Shown piece by piece: positions 54,812-63,544 of a stretch of 64,000 nt of DNA. This DNA comes from an uncultured Pseudomonadota bacterium (GTDB lineage Bacteria > Pseudomonadota > Gammaproteobacteria > Steroidobacterales > Steroidobacteraceae). Within the stretch, counting starts at the first letter, position 1; each line of letters opens with the position of its first letter. A program made the translations under genes and the position numbers. The stretch lies in the NCBI GenBank assembly GCA_903927005.1, contig CAIYLH010000026.1:1-64000 (forward strand), written 5' to 3'. The notes under the pieces are model-generated. The model was not told the origin of the DNA and did not search any database. It saw only the letters and a list, made by a program, of their open reading frames with translations.

Positions 54812-56053
54812 ATGCCTACACTCACCTTCAGTTTCCTGGTCGCGCTCGCCGCCATGGTGGCCGTGCGCTGGTGGCTGGCGACCCGCCAGCTGGGCGCCCT
54901 CGCCCGCCACCGCGGCGAGGTCCCGAGCGCCTTTGCCGCAACGATCTCCGCTGAAGACCACGCCCGGGCGGCGGACTACACCGCTGAAAAACTGCGCCTG
55001 TCCCGGCTGGAACTGCTGCTGGATGCCGCCGTGCTGTGGGCGGTGACGCTGGGCGGTGGCTTTGCCTGGCTGGACAGCACCGTTGGCCGGCTCGGCCTGG
55101 GCGCGGTATGGACGGGGGTGCTGACCCTTGTCCTACTGATGCTGCTGAGCGCCGCGATCAGCCTGCCGCTGGAGCTGTACTCGACGTTCAGCATCGAGGC
55201 ACGGCACGGTTTCAACCGCACCACCCCCGCGCTGTATCTGGCGGATCTGTTGCGCTCGCTCGCGCTCGGGCTCGTGCTCGGCGTGCCGCTGATCGCACTG
55301 TTGCTGGTGCTGATGCGCGCCGCCGGCGGCCTGTGGTGGCTGTATGGGTGGGGCGCCTGGGTCGTGTTCGGCCTGGGCCTGAGCTTCCTGTGGCCGCGCT
55401 TCATCGCGCCGCTGTTCAACACCTTCCGGCCGCTCGATCCCGGCCCACTGCTGGAGGCGGTGGAGCGGGTGATGACGCGCTGCGGCTACTCCAGCGAGGG
55501 GGTCTCGGTGATGGACGGCTCGCGCCGCTCCAGCCACGGCAACGCGTACTTCACCGGCTTCGGCCGGCACAAGCGCATCGTGCTGTTCGACACGCTGGTG
55601 GAGCGCCTGGAGCCCGCCGAGGTCGAGGCCGTGCTCGCGCACGAGCTGGGACACTACCGCCTGCACCACATCCGCCAGCGCCTCGCACTGAGCTTCCTGG
55701 CGGCACTGGTCGGCTTCGCCGTGCTGGGCCTCGCGACGGCCCGGCCGGAGTTCTACCTCGCCTTCGGTGTGCCGACGCCGTCCGCACACGCAGCCCTCGC
55801 ACTGTTCGCGCTGGTCGTGCCGGTCTATACCGTCTGGCTGTCGCCCCTGGGCAGCTGGTGGTCGCGCCGCCATGAATACCAGGCCGATGGCTTCGCGCGC
55901 GCCCACGCCAGCGGCGCGTCGCTGGCAAGCGCACTGGTCAAGCTGTACCGCGACAACGCCTCGACGCTGACGCCGGACCGGCTGTACTCGGCCTGGCACG
56001 ACTCGCATCCCCCGGCGCTGGCGCGTATCGCCGCGCTTGAGCGGAGTACCTGA
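54812..56053 (+). CDS. M48 (Ste24-type) membrane metalloprotease
   Basis: ATG 54812 after AAGGA gives 413 residues. Several membrane spans surround the zinc motif HELGHYRLHH, and a late EYQADGFA gives the third ligand, as in CAAX prenyl protease/Ste24 relatives. In bacteria these act in membrane protein quality control. It abuts rsgA directly (stop then GTG), indicating one message. Confidence 0.93.
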   Translation: MPTLTFSFLVALAAMVAVRWWLATRQLGALARHRGEVPSAFAATISAEDHARAADYTAEKLRLSRLELLLDAAVLWAVTLGGGFAWLDSTVGRLGLGAVWTGVLTLVLLMLLSAAISLPLELYSTFSIEARHGFNRTTPALYLADLLRSLALGLVLGVPLIALLLVLMRAAGGLWWLYGWGAWVVFGLGLSFLWPRFIAPLFNTFRPLDPGPLLEAVERVMTRCGYSSEGVSVMDGSRRSSHGNAYFTGFGRHKRIVLFDTLVERLEPAEVEAVLAHELGHYRLHHIRQRLALSFLAALVGFAVLGLATARPEFYLAFGVPTPSAHAALALFALVVPVYTVWLSPLGSWWSRRHEYQADGFARAHASGASLASALVKLYRDNASTLTPDRLYSAWHDSHPPALARIAALERST

Positions 56054-57028
56054 GTGGGCCGGCCGCGCGAAACGCGTGAGTCGCGCGAGGCGATCCCGCC
56101 ACTGACTGCCGGTCGCGTGGTCGCGAACCACGGCCGTGAGGTAAAGGTCGCCGGCGCCGACGGCGTGCGCCTCGCCTGCCGGCTGCACGGCCGCAAACTC
56201 GAAGCAGTCTGCGGCGACGAGGTCCGCTACGGCCACGCCAGCAGCGGCGACGTCACCGGCACCGTCTACGAAATCCTGCCGCGGCGTCGGTCGCTGAGTC
56301 GCCTCACCGGCCTTGGCCGCAGCGAAGCGATCGTGGCCAACCTCACCCAGTTGGTGGCCGTCGCGGCAACGGTGCCCTCCCCCGACTGGAACGTCATCGA
56401 CCGTTACCTCGCCGGTGCCGAATGGGCCGGCATCAAGGCCGTCGTTATTTTCAACAAGTGCGAGCTGGGCATCAGCGACACCGCCGCGGCGGAGTTGGCC
56501 AGCTACGCCGCTCTCGGCTACCCGGTCGTGCACTGCTCGACCCGCGCCGCACCGGGGATCGAGGGGCTCGTGCGCCATCTGGCGGGCGAAGTCAGCGTGC
56601 TGGTCGGTCAGTCAGGCACCGGCAAGTCGAGCCTGCTCAACGCGCTGGCCCCGGAGGCGCACGCGATCACGCAGGAAATCTCGGCCGCCACCGAGGAAGG
56701 CCGCCACACCACCACCCACGCGGCGCTGCATGTGCTGTCGAGCGGCGGCGACCTGATCGACTCACCGGGTGTGCGCGACTACGCGCCACCGCTACCGCAG
56801 GTTCGCGACATCAGCTCGGGTTTCATCGAGATCGCCGCGGCCGCGCTCGGCTGCAAGTTCCAGGACTGCATGCACGACACGGAGCCGGGCTGCCAGGTGC
56901 GACGCGAGGTCGAGGCCGGGGTCATCCGGCGCCGGCGCTTCGACAGCTATAGGCACCTGGTCACGATGGGCCGCGAATTCGATGCTCGCTTCCCGGAACG
57001 GCGCCGCCCGCCGGCGCGCGTCAGATAA
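56054..57028 (+). CDS. rsgA: Ribosome small-subunit-dependent GTPase RsgA
   Basis: 324 residues. An N-terminal OB-fold precedes a circularly permuted GTPase with the motif order FNKCE (G4), GQSGTGKSS (G1) and DSPGVRD (G3). A C-terminal zinc finger C-x4-C-x-H-x5-C follows ([15 protein letters not shown]). It assists late 30S subunit maturation. The G4 motif ends in Glu rather than the usual Asp. GTG 56054 directly follows the protease stop. The end overlaps convergent recR by 8 bases. Confidence 0.96.
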   Translation: MGRPRETRESREAIPPLTAGRVVANHGREVKVAGADGVRLACRLHGRKLEAVCGDEVRYGHASSGDVTGTVYEILPRRRSLSRLTGLGRSEAIVANLTQLVAVAATVPSPDWNVIDRYLAGAEWAGIKAVVIFNKCELGISDTAAAELASYAALGYPVVHCSTRAAPGIEGLVRHLAGEVSVLVGQSGTGKSSLLNALAPEAHAITQEISAATEEGRHTTTHAALHVLSSGGDLIDSPGVRDYAPPLPQVRDISSGFIEIAAAALGCKFQDCMHDTEPGCQVRREVEAGVIRRRRFDSYRHLVTMGREFDARFPERRRPPARVR

Positions 57029-57620
57029 GGATCTGACGACCCGCCAGCGCGTGCGCAAGCGTGCCGCCGTCTACATACTCCAGCTCACCGCCCACCGGCA
57101 CGCCGTGGGCGATACGGCTGGCGCGAATGCCGCGACGATTGGCGATTTCACCGAGGAAGTGTGCGGTCGCGTCCCCCTCAACAGTGGGGTTGGTGGCGAG
57201 GATCAGTTCGCGCACCGTGCCGTCGGCAAGCAGCGCCTCCAGTTGGCTGACGCCGAGCTCCTCGGGACCTATGCCATCCAGCGGCGAGAGGTGCCCCATC
57301 AGCACGAAGTAGCGGCCGCGGAAGCCACCTGACTGCTCCACCGCCACAACGTCGGCCGGCGACTCCACCACGCACACCAGGGCGGGGTCACGCTGCGGAC
57401 TGGCACAGATCGGGCAGACCTCGACATCGGACAGCATCCGGCAGCGACTGCAGTGACCGATGGACGTGACGGCCACGGTCAGCGCGTGGCTGATCTCGCG
57501 CGCACCCTCGCGGTCACGCTCGAGCAGGTGGAACGCCATCCGCTGTGCGGTCTTAGGTCCTACGCCGGGCAACCGGCGCAGCGCTGAGATCAGCTGCGCA
57601 AGGGCCGGTGAGTAGTTCAT
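57021..57620 (-). CDS. recR: Recombination mediator RecR
   Basis: 199 residues, standard length. Helix-hairpin-helix [19 protein letters not shown], a four-cysteine zinc finger (CSRC...CPIC) and the Toprim segment [12 protein letters not shown] are all present. With RecF and RecO it loads RecA at gaps. It follows ybaB by 3 bases and ends the dnaX-ybaB-recR operon. Confidence 0.97.
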   Translation of the reverse strand: MNYSPALAQLISALRRLPGVGPKTAQRMAFHLLERDREGAREISHALTVAVTSIGHCSRCRMLSDVEVCPICASPQRDPALVCVVESPADVVAVEQSGGFRGRYFVLMGHLSPLDGIGPEELGVSQLEALLADGTVRELILATNPTVEGDATAHFLGEIANRRGIRASRIAHGVPVGGELEYVDGGTLAHALAGRQILI

Positions 57621-57623
57621 GCC

Positions 57624-57947
57624 TCAGAACGGCATCTTCAGTCCGGGCGGCAGCTGCATGCCGCCCATCAGCCCGGACAGCCGCGCCTGCGAGGTCGACT
57701 CGACCTTGCGCACGGCATCATTGAACGCGGCGGTGCACAGGTCCTCCAGCATCTCCCGATCGTCGCCGGCGACCGACGGGTCTATCGCAACGCGACTGAC
57801 CTCGTGCTTGCCGTTCATGACGATCTTCACCATGCCACCGCCGGCTTCGCCGGTGACTTCCATGCGAGCGAGCTCTTCCTGTGCCTTGGCGAGGTTGGCC
57901 TGCATCTGCTGGGCCTGCCGCATCAGGTTGCCGATTCCACCTTTCAT
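57624..57947 (-). CDS. YbaB/EbfC-family nucleoid-associated protein
   Basis: 107 residues, starting [26 protein letters not shown] and including [15 protein letters not shown], exactly the YbaB/EbfC pattern. A small dimeric DNA-binding protein. It lies between dnaX and recR as in most gammaproteobacteria. Confidence 0.96.
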   Translation of the reverse strand: MKGGIGNLMRQAQQMQANLAKAQEELARMEVTGEAGGGMVKIVMNGKHEVSRVAIDPSVAGDDREMLEDLCTAAFNDAVRKVESTSQARLSGLMGGMQLPPGLKMPF

Positions 57948-57963
57948 CTACCGCTCCTCGGGT

Positions 57964-59610
57964 TCAACGGTTGGGCTTGATGGTGTCGGCGGCGACGCTC
58001 GCGCCAAAGCGCTCGCGCAGCGCGCGTACCGTGGGGTCCGACTCGAGCGCCACGCGGGCACTGGCGAGCTCCGCCTCGGCGGCACGCGCCTCGCGCCGAG
58101 CCGGCGTATCGGCGACTTCAGCCGCAGCTTCGGCCGGCGCCTCGTCACGCTCGAGAATGACGCGAGTTGGCACGCCACGCTGGCGACTCAGCGCCTGCGC
58201 GATGCGCTCCTCGACCTGCGGCGTGCGCATCTGCTCGCTGCGCCTGTCCAGGCGCAGCCGGATCACGCCGTTCTCCTCGCCCAGCCAGAGGCAGTTGGCC
58301 GCTAGCTGACGGGCAGCACCACTGAGCTCTAGCTGCTGCAGCAGTGTCGGCCAGTCGGACGCCACCACCGCTGCCGTTGCGGCCGGTTGCGGCGAAGCGG
58401 CGGGAGCCGACGCGACAGGAGTTGCGAGCGGTGCGCGCGCCGCGGGCACGGTTGCAGAACGTGCGCTCACGGCCGCTCGCGCAGCGCCTGCCGACGGCGG
58501 CGCGGCTGCCGCAGGCGCAGGGGCCGGGCCCGCCGGCCGGAATGCCAGCATGCGCAGCAGCGTCATCTCAAAGCCAATGCGCGACTCAGGCGCAAGCTCA
58601 AGGTCGCGGCGCCCGACCAGTGCGATCTGGTAGTACAACTGCAGTTCGTCGGCGCCAAGGCTAGCCGCCTGCGCGGCAAGCCAGGCCGGGTCATACAGCT
58701 CGCCGGCACTGCCCGGCACAACCTGCTCCAGCGCCAGACGCTGGAATACGGTGGCCAGCTCCACCAGCACCTGGTCGTAGTCCGGCGCCTGTTCGTCGAG
58801 CGCGGAGAGAATGGCGACGACGCCAGGCGCATCGCCTGCAGCGAGGCACTCGACCAGCCGCAACACATGCGTGCGATCGATGGTGCCGAGCATCGCGCGC
58901 ACGTCGGCTTCGCCGACGCGCCCACCGCCGAAGGCAAGCGCCTGGTCGAGCAGCGACAACGCGTCCCGCAGCGAGCCGTCGGCAGCACGTGCGATCAGCG
59001 GCAGTGCCGACGCCTCCGTCTCGACCTGCTCGGCTGTGAGGATGGTCGCCAGCCGGTCGACAATCAGCGCAGGCGGCAGGCGCTTGAGGTGAAACTGCAG
59101 GCAACGCGATATGACGGTGATCGGCAGCTTCTGCGGATCGGTTGTCGCGAGCAGGAACTTGACGTGCGGCGGCGGCTCCTCGAGCGTCTTCAAGAACGCG
59201 TTGAAGGAATGCCCCGAGAGCATGTGCACCTCGTCGATGAGGTACACCTTGTAGCGCCCACGAGCGGGCGCGTACTGAACGTTCTCGAGCAGGTCGCGGG
59301 TGTCCTCGACCTTGGAGCGCGACGCGGCGTCGACCTCGATCAGGTCGACAAAGCGTCCCTCGTCGATCTCTCGGCAGGCATCACACTTGCCGCAAGGCGA
59401 GGAAGTCGGCCCGCTCTCGCAGTTGAGCGCCTTCGCCAGCAGCCGGGCGATAGTCGTCTTGCCGACGCCGCGCGTACCGGTAAACAGGAATGCGTGATGG
59501 ACGCGGCCGGCGTCGAGTGCGTTTGCCAACGCACGCACCGCGTGCTCCTGCCCGACCAGCTCGGTGAAGGTACGCGGACGCCACTTGCGAGCGAGGACGA
59601 GGTAACTCAC
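57964..59610 (-). CDS. dnaX: DNA polymerase III subunits gamma/tau
   Basis: GTG 59610; 548 residues. RKWRP at the N-terminus, P-loop GTRGVGKTT, the zinc cysteines in CESGPTSSPCGKCDAC, DEVHMLSGHSFNAFLK (Walker B) and the sensor-1 region LLATTDPQKLP define the AAA+ clamp loader. An alanine/proline-rich linker (about 365-415) precedes the polymerase-binding tail. No A6G slippery site was seen, so a separate gamma product is not predicted. Confidence 0.97.
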   Translation of the reverse strand: MSYLVLARKWRPRTFTELVGQEHAVRALANALDAGRVHHAFLFTGTRGVGKTTIARLLAKALNCESGPTSSPCGKCDACREIDEGRFVDLIEVDAASRSKVEDTRDLLENVQYAPARGRYKVYLIDEVHMLSGHSFNAFLKTLEEPPPHVKFLLATTDPQKLPITVISRCLQFHLKRLPPALIVDRLATILTAEQVETEASALPLIARAADGSLRDALSLLDQALAFGGGRVGEADVRAMLGTIDRTHVLRLVECLAAGDAPGVVAILSALDEQAPDYDQVLVELATVFQRLALEQVVPGSAGELYDPAWLAAQAASLGADELQLYYQIALVGRRDLELAPESRIGFEMTLLRMLAFRPAGPAPAPAAAAPPSAGAARAAVSARSATVPAARAPLATPVASAPAASPQPAATAAVVASDWPTLLQQLELSGAARQLAANCLWLGEENGVIRLRLDRRSEQMRTPQVEERIAQALSRQRGVPTRVILERDEAPAEAAAEVADTPARREARAAEAELASARVALESDPTVRALRERFGASVAADTIKPNR

Positions 59611-59638
59611 GTGGTTGTTGCCAGCCGCCGTTAGGAAA

Positions 59639-59754
59639 GGGTGGCGGCCCGCGCCAGCGACCCTCCGGCACCCGATCGCACCGCTGCCGCTGCTCCCTTC
59701 CGGGCCTGACGGGGTTTACGGCTGATCGTCGCGGAGGAACTGACGCGGGCCACC
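59639..59754 (-). ncRNA. ffs: Signal recognition particle RNA (4.5S, bacterial small type)
   Basis: On the minus strand the transcript begins GGTGGCCCGCG and ends CGCGGGCCGCCACC, closing a long helix. Inside is GTCAGGCCCGGAAGGGAGCAGC, the invariant domain IV apical region bound by Ffh (E. coli GTCAGGTCCGGAAGGAAGCAGC). Length of about 115 bases equals the E. coli RNA. It lies just upstream of dnaX on the same strand, as in other gammaproteobacteria. A short CCCTTTCC follows. Confidence 0.93.
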
Positions 59755-59854
59755 ATTGAACAGTCTGCCACTTCCAGGCCCGCAACCGTCACCGGTCGGG
59801 CCCGGCCGGGGGTTTGCCGGGGCCGCGGCAAGGTACACGGGGGCCTGACTAGCG

Positions 59855-61087
59855 TCAATTCGGCAGCGCGCCCGCCTCAAGATGGAACCGGTAGCGCAGC
59901 GCCAGCTGCAGCTGGTTATCCGAGGAGCGCGGCTCCACGCCGCGGTCCTCCCGCGGCTCGAACAGGCTGCGAACATGCAGGTACTCGGCCACCAGCTGCC
60001 ATCTTTCGCCCAGCCGCTCCGCCCAGGCGACGGTCAGTGCGTGACCGGCGTCGTCGTAGGCGTACTCGTCAAAAAAGCCCCGATCCTGCCGGGTCATGAA
60101 GTGGTCGTACCGCACCGACAGGCGGTGCGAGCCGCGCTCGTAGCTGGCCAGCCCGAACCAGGACGCCAGCCGCATCTCGAACTGCAGGGGCCCCGCGGCG
60201 TCCGGGCCAACATAGGTCTTGCCTTCCATGTGCTGGGCCAGCAGGGTCAGATGCTCGGTCGGCTCGTAGCGTACGCCGATGCTCGTGAAACGAGTCTCCC
60301 AGGCAAAATCCTGGTCCTTGTTGAACGCGCCGGGATCGGCGCGGTTGTCGTAGTGCAGCGCGCGAACCTCGAGGGTCTCGCCGTGGCGCCAGCTGAGCCC
60401 GGCGTAGTAGCCCGGGCGATGGTCGATTTCGTAGTAAAGGTCCTGCCGCGGGCGGCCCAGACCGCTAAACAGCAGCGACGGCCGGTCGGTCAGCGCCCAA
60501 CCCCGATCCGCGATGACGGCACCGGCGGGATCGTTCCAGCCATAGACGCCGCCGACGAGGGCGACATCGCCCGCGTAGCCCTGCGAGGCCCCAAGCCAAC
60601 GGGCCTCAACCTCGGTGCCGACGACCCGGAACTCCTCGCCGATCCAGGTATTCACGGCCGACGCGCTGAGCGTGTACGGGCTGGTCCAGCCTGCTTGGCG
60701 GTGCTCCATCGACACCGGCGGATAAAACGCACCGGCACGGGCGCGAAACCGCACCGGATGGGTCGGAAACGGCCGCCAATCCAGATAGGCCTGCGACAAG
60801 CCCACGGCATTCTTGTCGCCGTCGCCGTAGGCCTCGGCAACCGCATTGGCGGTGAGCGTGTCGGTCAGGCGATAGCGCACGGCGGCCATCAGGCGGCCGA
60901 GCCGCAGGCCGTCGTGTTCGCCGTCGAAGCGAGTACGACCCAGGCCGCCATACAGGTAGGCAGGGGTCGTGTCGGCATAGACGGCCCGCAGGTCCAGCAG
61001 GCCGGTCAGTTCCAGACGATCACCGCCGAATGCCGGCAGACAGACCAGAGCCAGTAGGCCCAGCGTTGCAAGGCGTGAGCTGTGCAT
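59855..61087 (-). CDS. Outer-membrane beta-barrel protein (porin-like)
   Basis: 410 residues with a signal peptide ending AFGG. The mature part alternates aromatic-rich amphipathic strands (VRFRARAGAFYPPV, TLEVRALHYDNRAD) and ends LALRYRFHL, like an OprP/DcaP-type or uncharacterised porin. Its ATG overlaps the TGA of the upstream cupredoxin-like gene (TGATG), so the two form a unit. Solute unknown. Confidence 0.82.
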   Translation of the reverse strand: MHSSRLATLGLLALVCLPAFGGDRLELTGLLDLRAVYADTTPAYLYGGLGRTRFDGEHDGLRLGRLMAAVRYRLTDTLTANAVAEAYGDGDKNAVGLSQAYLDWRPFPTHPVRFRARAGAFYPPVSMEHRQAGWTSPYTLSASAVNTWIGEEFRVVGTEVEARWLGASQGYAGDVALVGGVYGWNDPAGAVIADRGWALTDRPSLLFSGLGRPRQDLYYEIDHRPGYYAGLSWRHGETLEVRALHYDNRADPGAFNKDQDFAWETRFTSIGVRYEPTEHLTLLAQHMEGKTYVGPDAAGPLQFEMRLASWFGLASYERGSHRLSVRYDHFMTRQDRGFFDEYAYDDAGHALTVAWAERLGERWQLVAEYLHVRSLFEPREDRGVEPRSSDNQLQLALRYRFHLEAGALPN

Positions 61088-61782
61088 CAGTAGCCGTCCC
61101 AGTCGACGCGGCCGGGCCGCGGTGAGGGGTTGCGACGCAGAGGCTCGTGCAACCGCAGGGTGAGGCTCTGTGGGGCGTCCCCGGACACCGCCAGCGTCGC
61201 AGCCAGGGTTCCGCCGCCGTCGTTAATGCGAGGCCCCCACGCGCTCACGCGGTAGGTACCGGCCGTCACAGCCGAAATGTGTGCCGTGCCGCTAGCGTCG
61301 GTCGCGCCGTGGAATGGCGAGTCGGTCACCAGGATATAGCCGACCATCTCGTCGTGGATGTTGCAGCCGAGCACGACCAGGCCGGGCTGGCCGAATGTCA
61401 CCGGGCCGCGCGTCACGCCCTTGTACAGCGGCAGCTGGAAGCGCCGCGGACTGGAAAACGAGTAGACCTGGTGGCTGACGCTGTCGGAGTTCGGGAACTC
61501 GACGCTGGTGCCGCTCTCGACCACCAGCACTTCCGGGATAAAGCGGCGGTTCTGCTGGTCCATCCGCGCGGTGTGATGAACGCTGCCATGCGCCATGCCT
61601 GCGGGCATCTCGAGCACGATCGCAACGCCGCTCACCGGCGCGCCATCGCGTCCGATCACCTCGACGCGAACGTCGCCGGCGAGTGCGCAGGTCGAAGATA
61701 GCAGGCCTGCGAGGCAGGTCAGTCCGAGGAGCACTCCATGCAGGCAGCGCCAGCTCGTAAGCGGCGAGACAGTCCTTGTCAT
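61087..61782 (-). CDS. Exported cupredoxin-like protein ('methylamine utilization' type)
   Basis: 231 residues with a signal peptide ending ALAG. A histidine in SDSVSHQVYSF and C-N-I-H-D-E-M in VLGCNIHDEMVGY give the type-1 copper ligand set of plastocyanin-like folds, followed by a carboxypeptidase-regulatory-like beta domain (TDASGTAHISAV). Databases often call such proteins methylamine utilization proteins, but no mau genes are nearby. It probably carries copper or electrons in the periplasm and is paired with the barrel protein. Confidence 0.82.
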   Translation of the reverse strand: MTRTVSPLTSWRCLHGVLLGLTCLAGLLSSTCALAGDVRVEVIGRDGAPVSGVAIVLEMPAGMAHGSVHHTARMDQQNRRFIPEVLVVESGTSVEFPNSDSVSHQVYSFSSPRRFQLPLYKGVTRGPVTFGQPGLVVLGCNIHDEMVGYILVTDSPFHGATDASGTAHISAVTAGTYRVSAWGPRINDGGGTLAATLAVSGDAPQSLTLRLHEPLRRNPSPRPGRVDWDGY

Positions 61783-61905
61783 GGCCGAAGTATAGGGTGC
61801 CCGGCAGCTTATGCCCGCGCCGGGAATGTGTAGCGGATCACGAATTCAAAAGGTTTTTCGCGCCGCGCTGTCCGCGACCTGACTTGAGCAGAACCGACTT
61901 CGACC

Positions 61906-61930
61906 GGTCCCGGGACATCGTCCCGGGACC
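61906..61930. terminator. Perfect 11-bp hairpin after the halogenase-family gene
   Basis: GGTCCCGGGAC (61906-61916), ATC loop, GTCCCGGGACC (61920-61930). It starts 11 bases past the minus-strand stop at 61942. There is no U tract, so termination would be non-canonical. Confidence 0.5.
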
Positions 61931-61941
61931 CATGGGCCGCG

Positions 61942-63450
61942 TTACGCAGGCATGGCGCAATGATGGGCAACGAACTGCTCGTGCGTTGGCATGACGTTGA
62001 CGCACTTGCCTACCACGTTCTTCACGTCATCCAGATACGTCGCAAGCTCCGCCTCGGTAAGCGTATCCGCCAGCGGGTGGTAGCTCGTCGGCACGATCCC
62101 TTGGCCGAGCATCACCTGGATCCAGCTGACCTCACCAAAGAGCTCCGCGCCTTCGCGGAACACTCGACCGCTGCTCCTGAACAGGTCGATCTTGTGCTGC
62201 AGCGTCTCCGGTATCGCCAAGTTCCGGCAATGATCCCAGAACGGCGAATCCGTCCGGCTGGTGGCCTTGTAGTGCAGCACGATGAAGTCGCGGATTCGCT
62301 CGTACTCGAACTGCGTCTGCCGGTTGTACTCAGCGATGTCCGCCGCATTGAAGCCGAGCGTCGGGAACAGCGTGATGATCCGGTGCACGGCCGTGTGAAT
62401 CAGGTGGATGTTCGTCGACTCAATGGGCTCGAAGAACCCACTCGACAAGCCGATCGCAACGCAGTTCTTGACCCAGGTCTTGCGCCGCCGCCCCGGCACG
62501 AACGGGATCGTGCGCGGCTCTGCGAGCGGCTCGCCATCCAGATTCTGTAGCAGGATCGAGGTCGCTTCGTCCTCGCTCATGAACTCGCTGGAGAACACAT
62601 GGCCGTTGCCAATCCGGTGCTGCAGCGGAATCCGCCACTGCCAGCCCGCCGTGTGCGCCGTGGCGCGCGTATACGGCAGCAGCGGGCCTGCCGACTCGCA
62701 TGGCACGGCGATCGCGCGGTTGCACGGCAGCCAGTGCGACCAGTCCTCGTACGGCTCCTTGAGCGTCTGCCCGATCAAGAGCGCGCGAATACCCGTGCAG
62801 TCGATAAAAAAATCAGCCTCAACCTGCTCGCCGCTGGCGAGCACCACCGCAGTGATGAAGCCGTCATCGGAGCGCAGCTTTACATCGACGACCTTGCCCT
62901 CGGTACGCACGACGCCACGACCTTCAGCGAACTTGCGCAGGTACTGGGCATAGAGGCTGGCATCGAAGTGGAACGCATTGGCGATCGAGCCTAGCGGCGA
63001 ATCCCCCATGTCGGCGCGCTTGCGCATGAACTTGTTCTGGCGGCAGGCCGCGGTATTGATCGAGTAGTCGCACAGGTCGGTCGTACGCCCGGAGAGCTGC
63101 TGGCGCAGCCAGTACTGGAAGCAGCTAAGGGCTCCCAGATCCTTGCCGATCGTGCCAAAACCATGGATGTAGCGTTCGCCAAGGCCGCCCCAGTTGACGA
63201 ACTCAATGCCGAGCTTGAACGTACCCTTGGTCGCTCGCAGGAAGTCATCCTCGTCGAGCTTGAGCGCCTGATTGAACTCCTTGATCGGTGGGATCGTCGC
63301 CTCGCCGACGCCGATCGTGGCGATTTCATCCGACTCGACCAGCCGGATTCGCCAGGACTTGGGCGCAAGCCGGGCCAGCGCCGCGGCGGTCATCCACCCA
63401 CCCGTGCCACCGCCGACAATCACAATGCTGCGTGCTTGTGCCTCGCTCAT
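61942..63450 (-). CDS. Tryptophan-halogenase-family FAD-dependent protein
   Basis: ATG 63450 after GGAGGG; 502 residues. IVGGGTGGWMTAA is the FAD-binding GxGxxG, FKLGIEF carries the family lysine, GWQWRIPLQ holds the WxWxIP motif, and FFEPIESTNIHL carries the active-site glutamate. The motifs for flavin halogenation are therefore intact. In TonB-receptor-rich proteobacteria such genes sit beside receptors, and their substrate is usually unknown. Here it follows a receptor gene on the same strand across a terminator. Confidence 0.93.
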   Translation of the reverse strand: MSEAQARSIVIVGGGTGGWMTAAALARLAPKSWRIRLVESDEIATIGVGEATIPPIKEFNQALKLDEDDFLRATKGTFKLGIEFVNWGGLGERYIHGFGTIGKDLGALSCFQYWLRQQLSGRTTDLCDYSINTAACRQNKFMRKRADMGDSPLGSIANAFHFDASLYAQYLRKFAEGRGVVRTEGKVVDVKLRSDDGFITAVVLASGEQVEADFFIDCTGIRALLIGQTLKEPYEDWSHWLPCNRAIAVPCESAGPLLPYTRATAHTAGWQWRIPLQHRIGNGHVFSSEFMSEDEATSILLQNLDGEPLAEPRTIPFVPGRRRKTWVKNCVAIGLSSGFFEPIESTNIHLIHTAVHRIITLFPTLGFNAADIAEYNRQTQFEYERIRDFIVLHYKATSRTDSPFWDHCRNLAIPETLQHKIDLFRSSGRVFREGAELFGEVSWIQVMLGQGIVPTSYHPLADTLTEAELATYLDDVKNVVGKCVNVMPTHEQFVAHHCAMPA

Positions 63451-63485
63451 ACGCCCTCCAGAACCGCCTGCCAGCGGGTTCCCCA

Positions 63486-63522
63486 AATAAAAACGCCCTG
63501 CCGGATTGTCTCCGGCAGGGCG
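63486..63522 (-). terminator. Rho-independent terminator of the downstream receptor
   Basis: Read on the minus strand: a perfect 12-bp stem (63522-63511 with 63505-63494), a 5-base loop, then GTTTTTATTT-type T-rich tail ending near 63486. It separates the receptor from the halogenase-family gene. Confidence 0.92.
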
Positions 63523-63544
63523 CAGTTTACCGCCGTCGGCCGTC

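Noticed and set aside
55133-56578. 481-codon minus-strand open frame
   Set aside because: Antisense to the M48 protease and rsgA, glutamine/arginine-rich composition typical of shadow frames.
57964-59610. Programmed frameshift producing a separate gamma subunit in dnaX
   Set aside because: No A6G or similar slippery heptamer with a following hairpin was seen.
58387-59634. 415-codon plus-strand open frame
   Set aside because: Antisense to dnaX, whose motifs are unambiguous.
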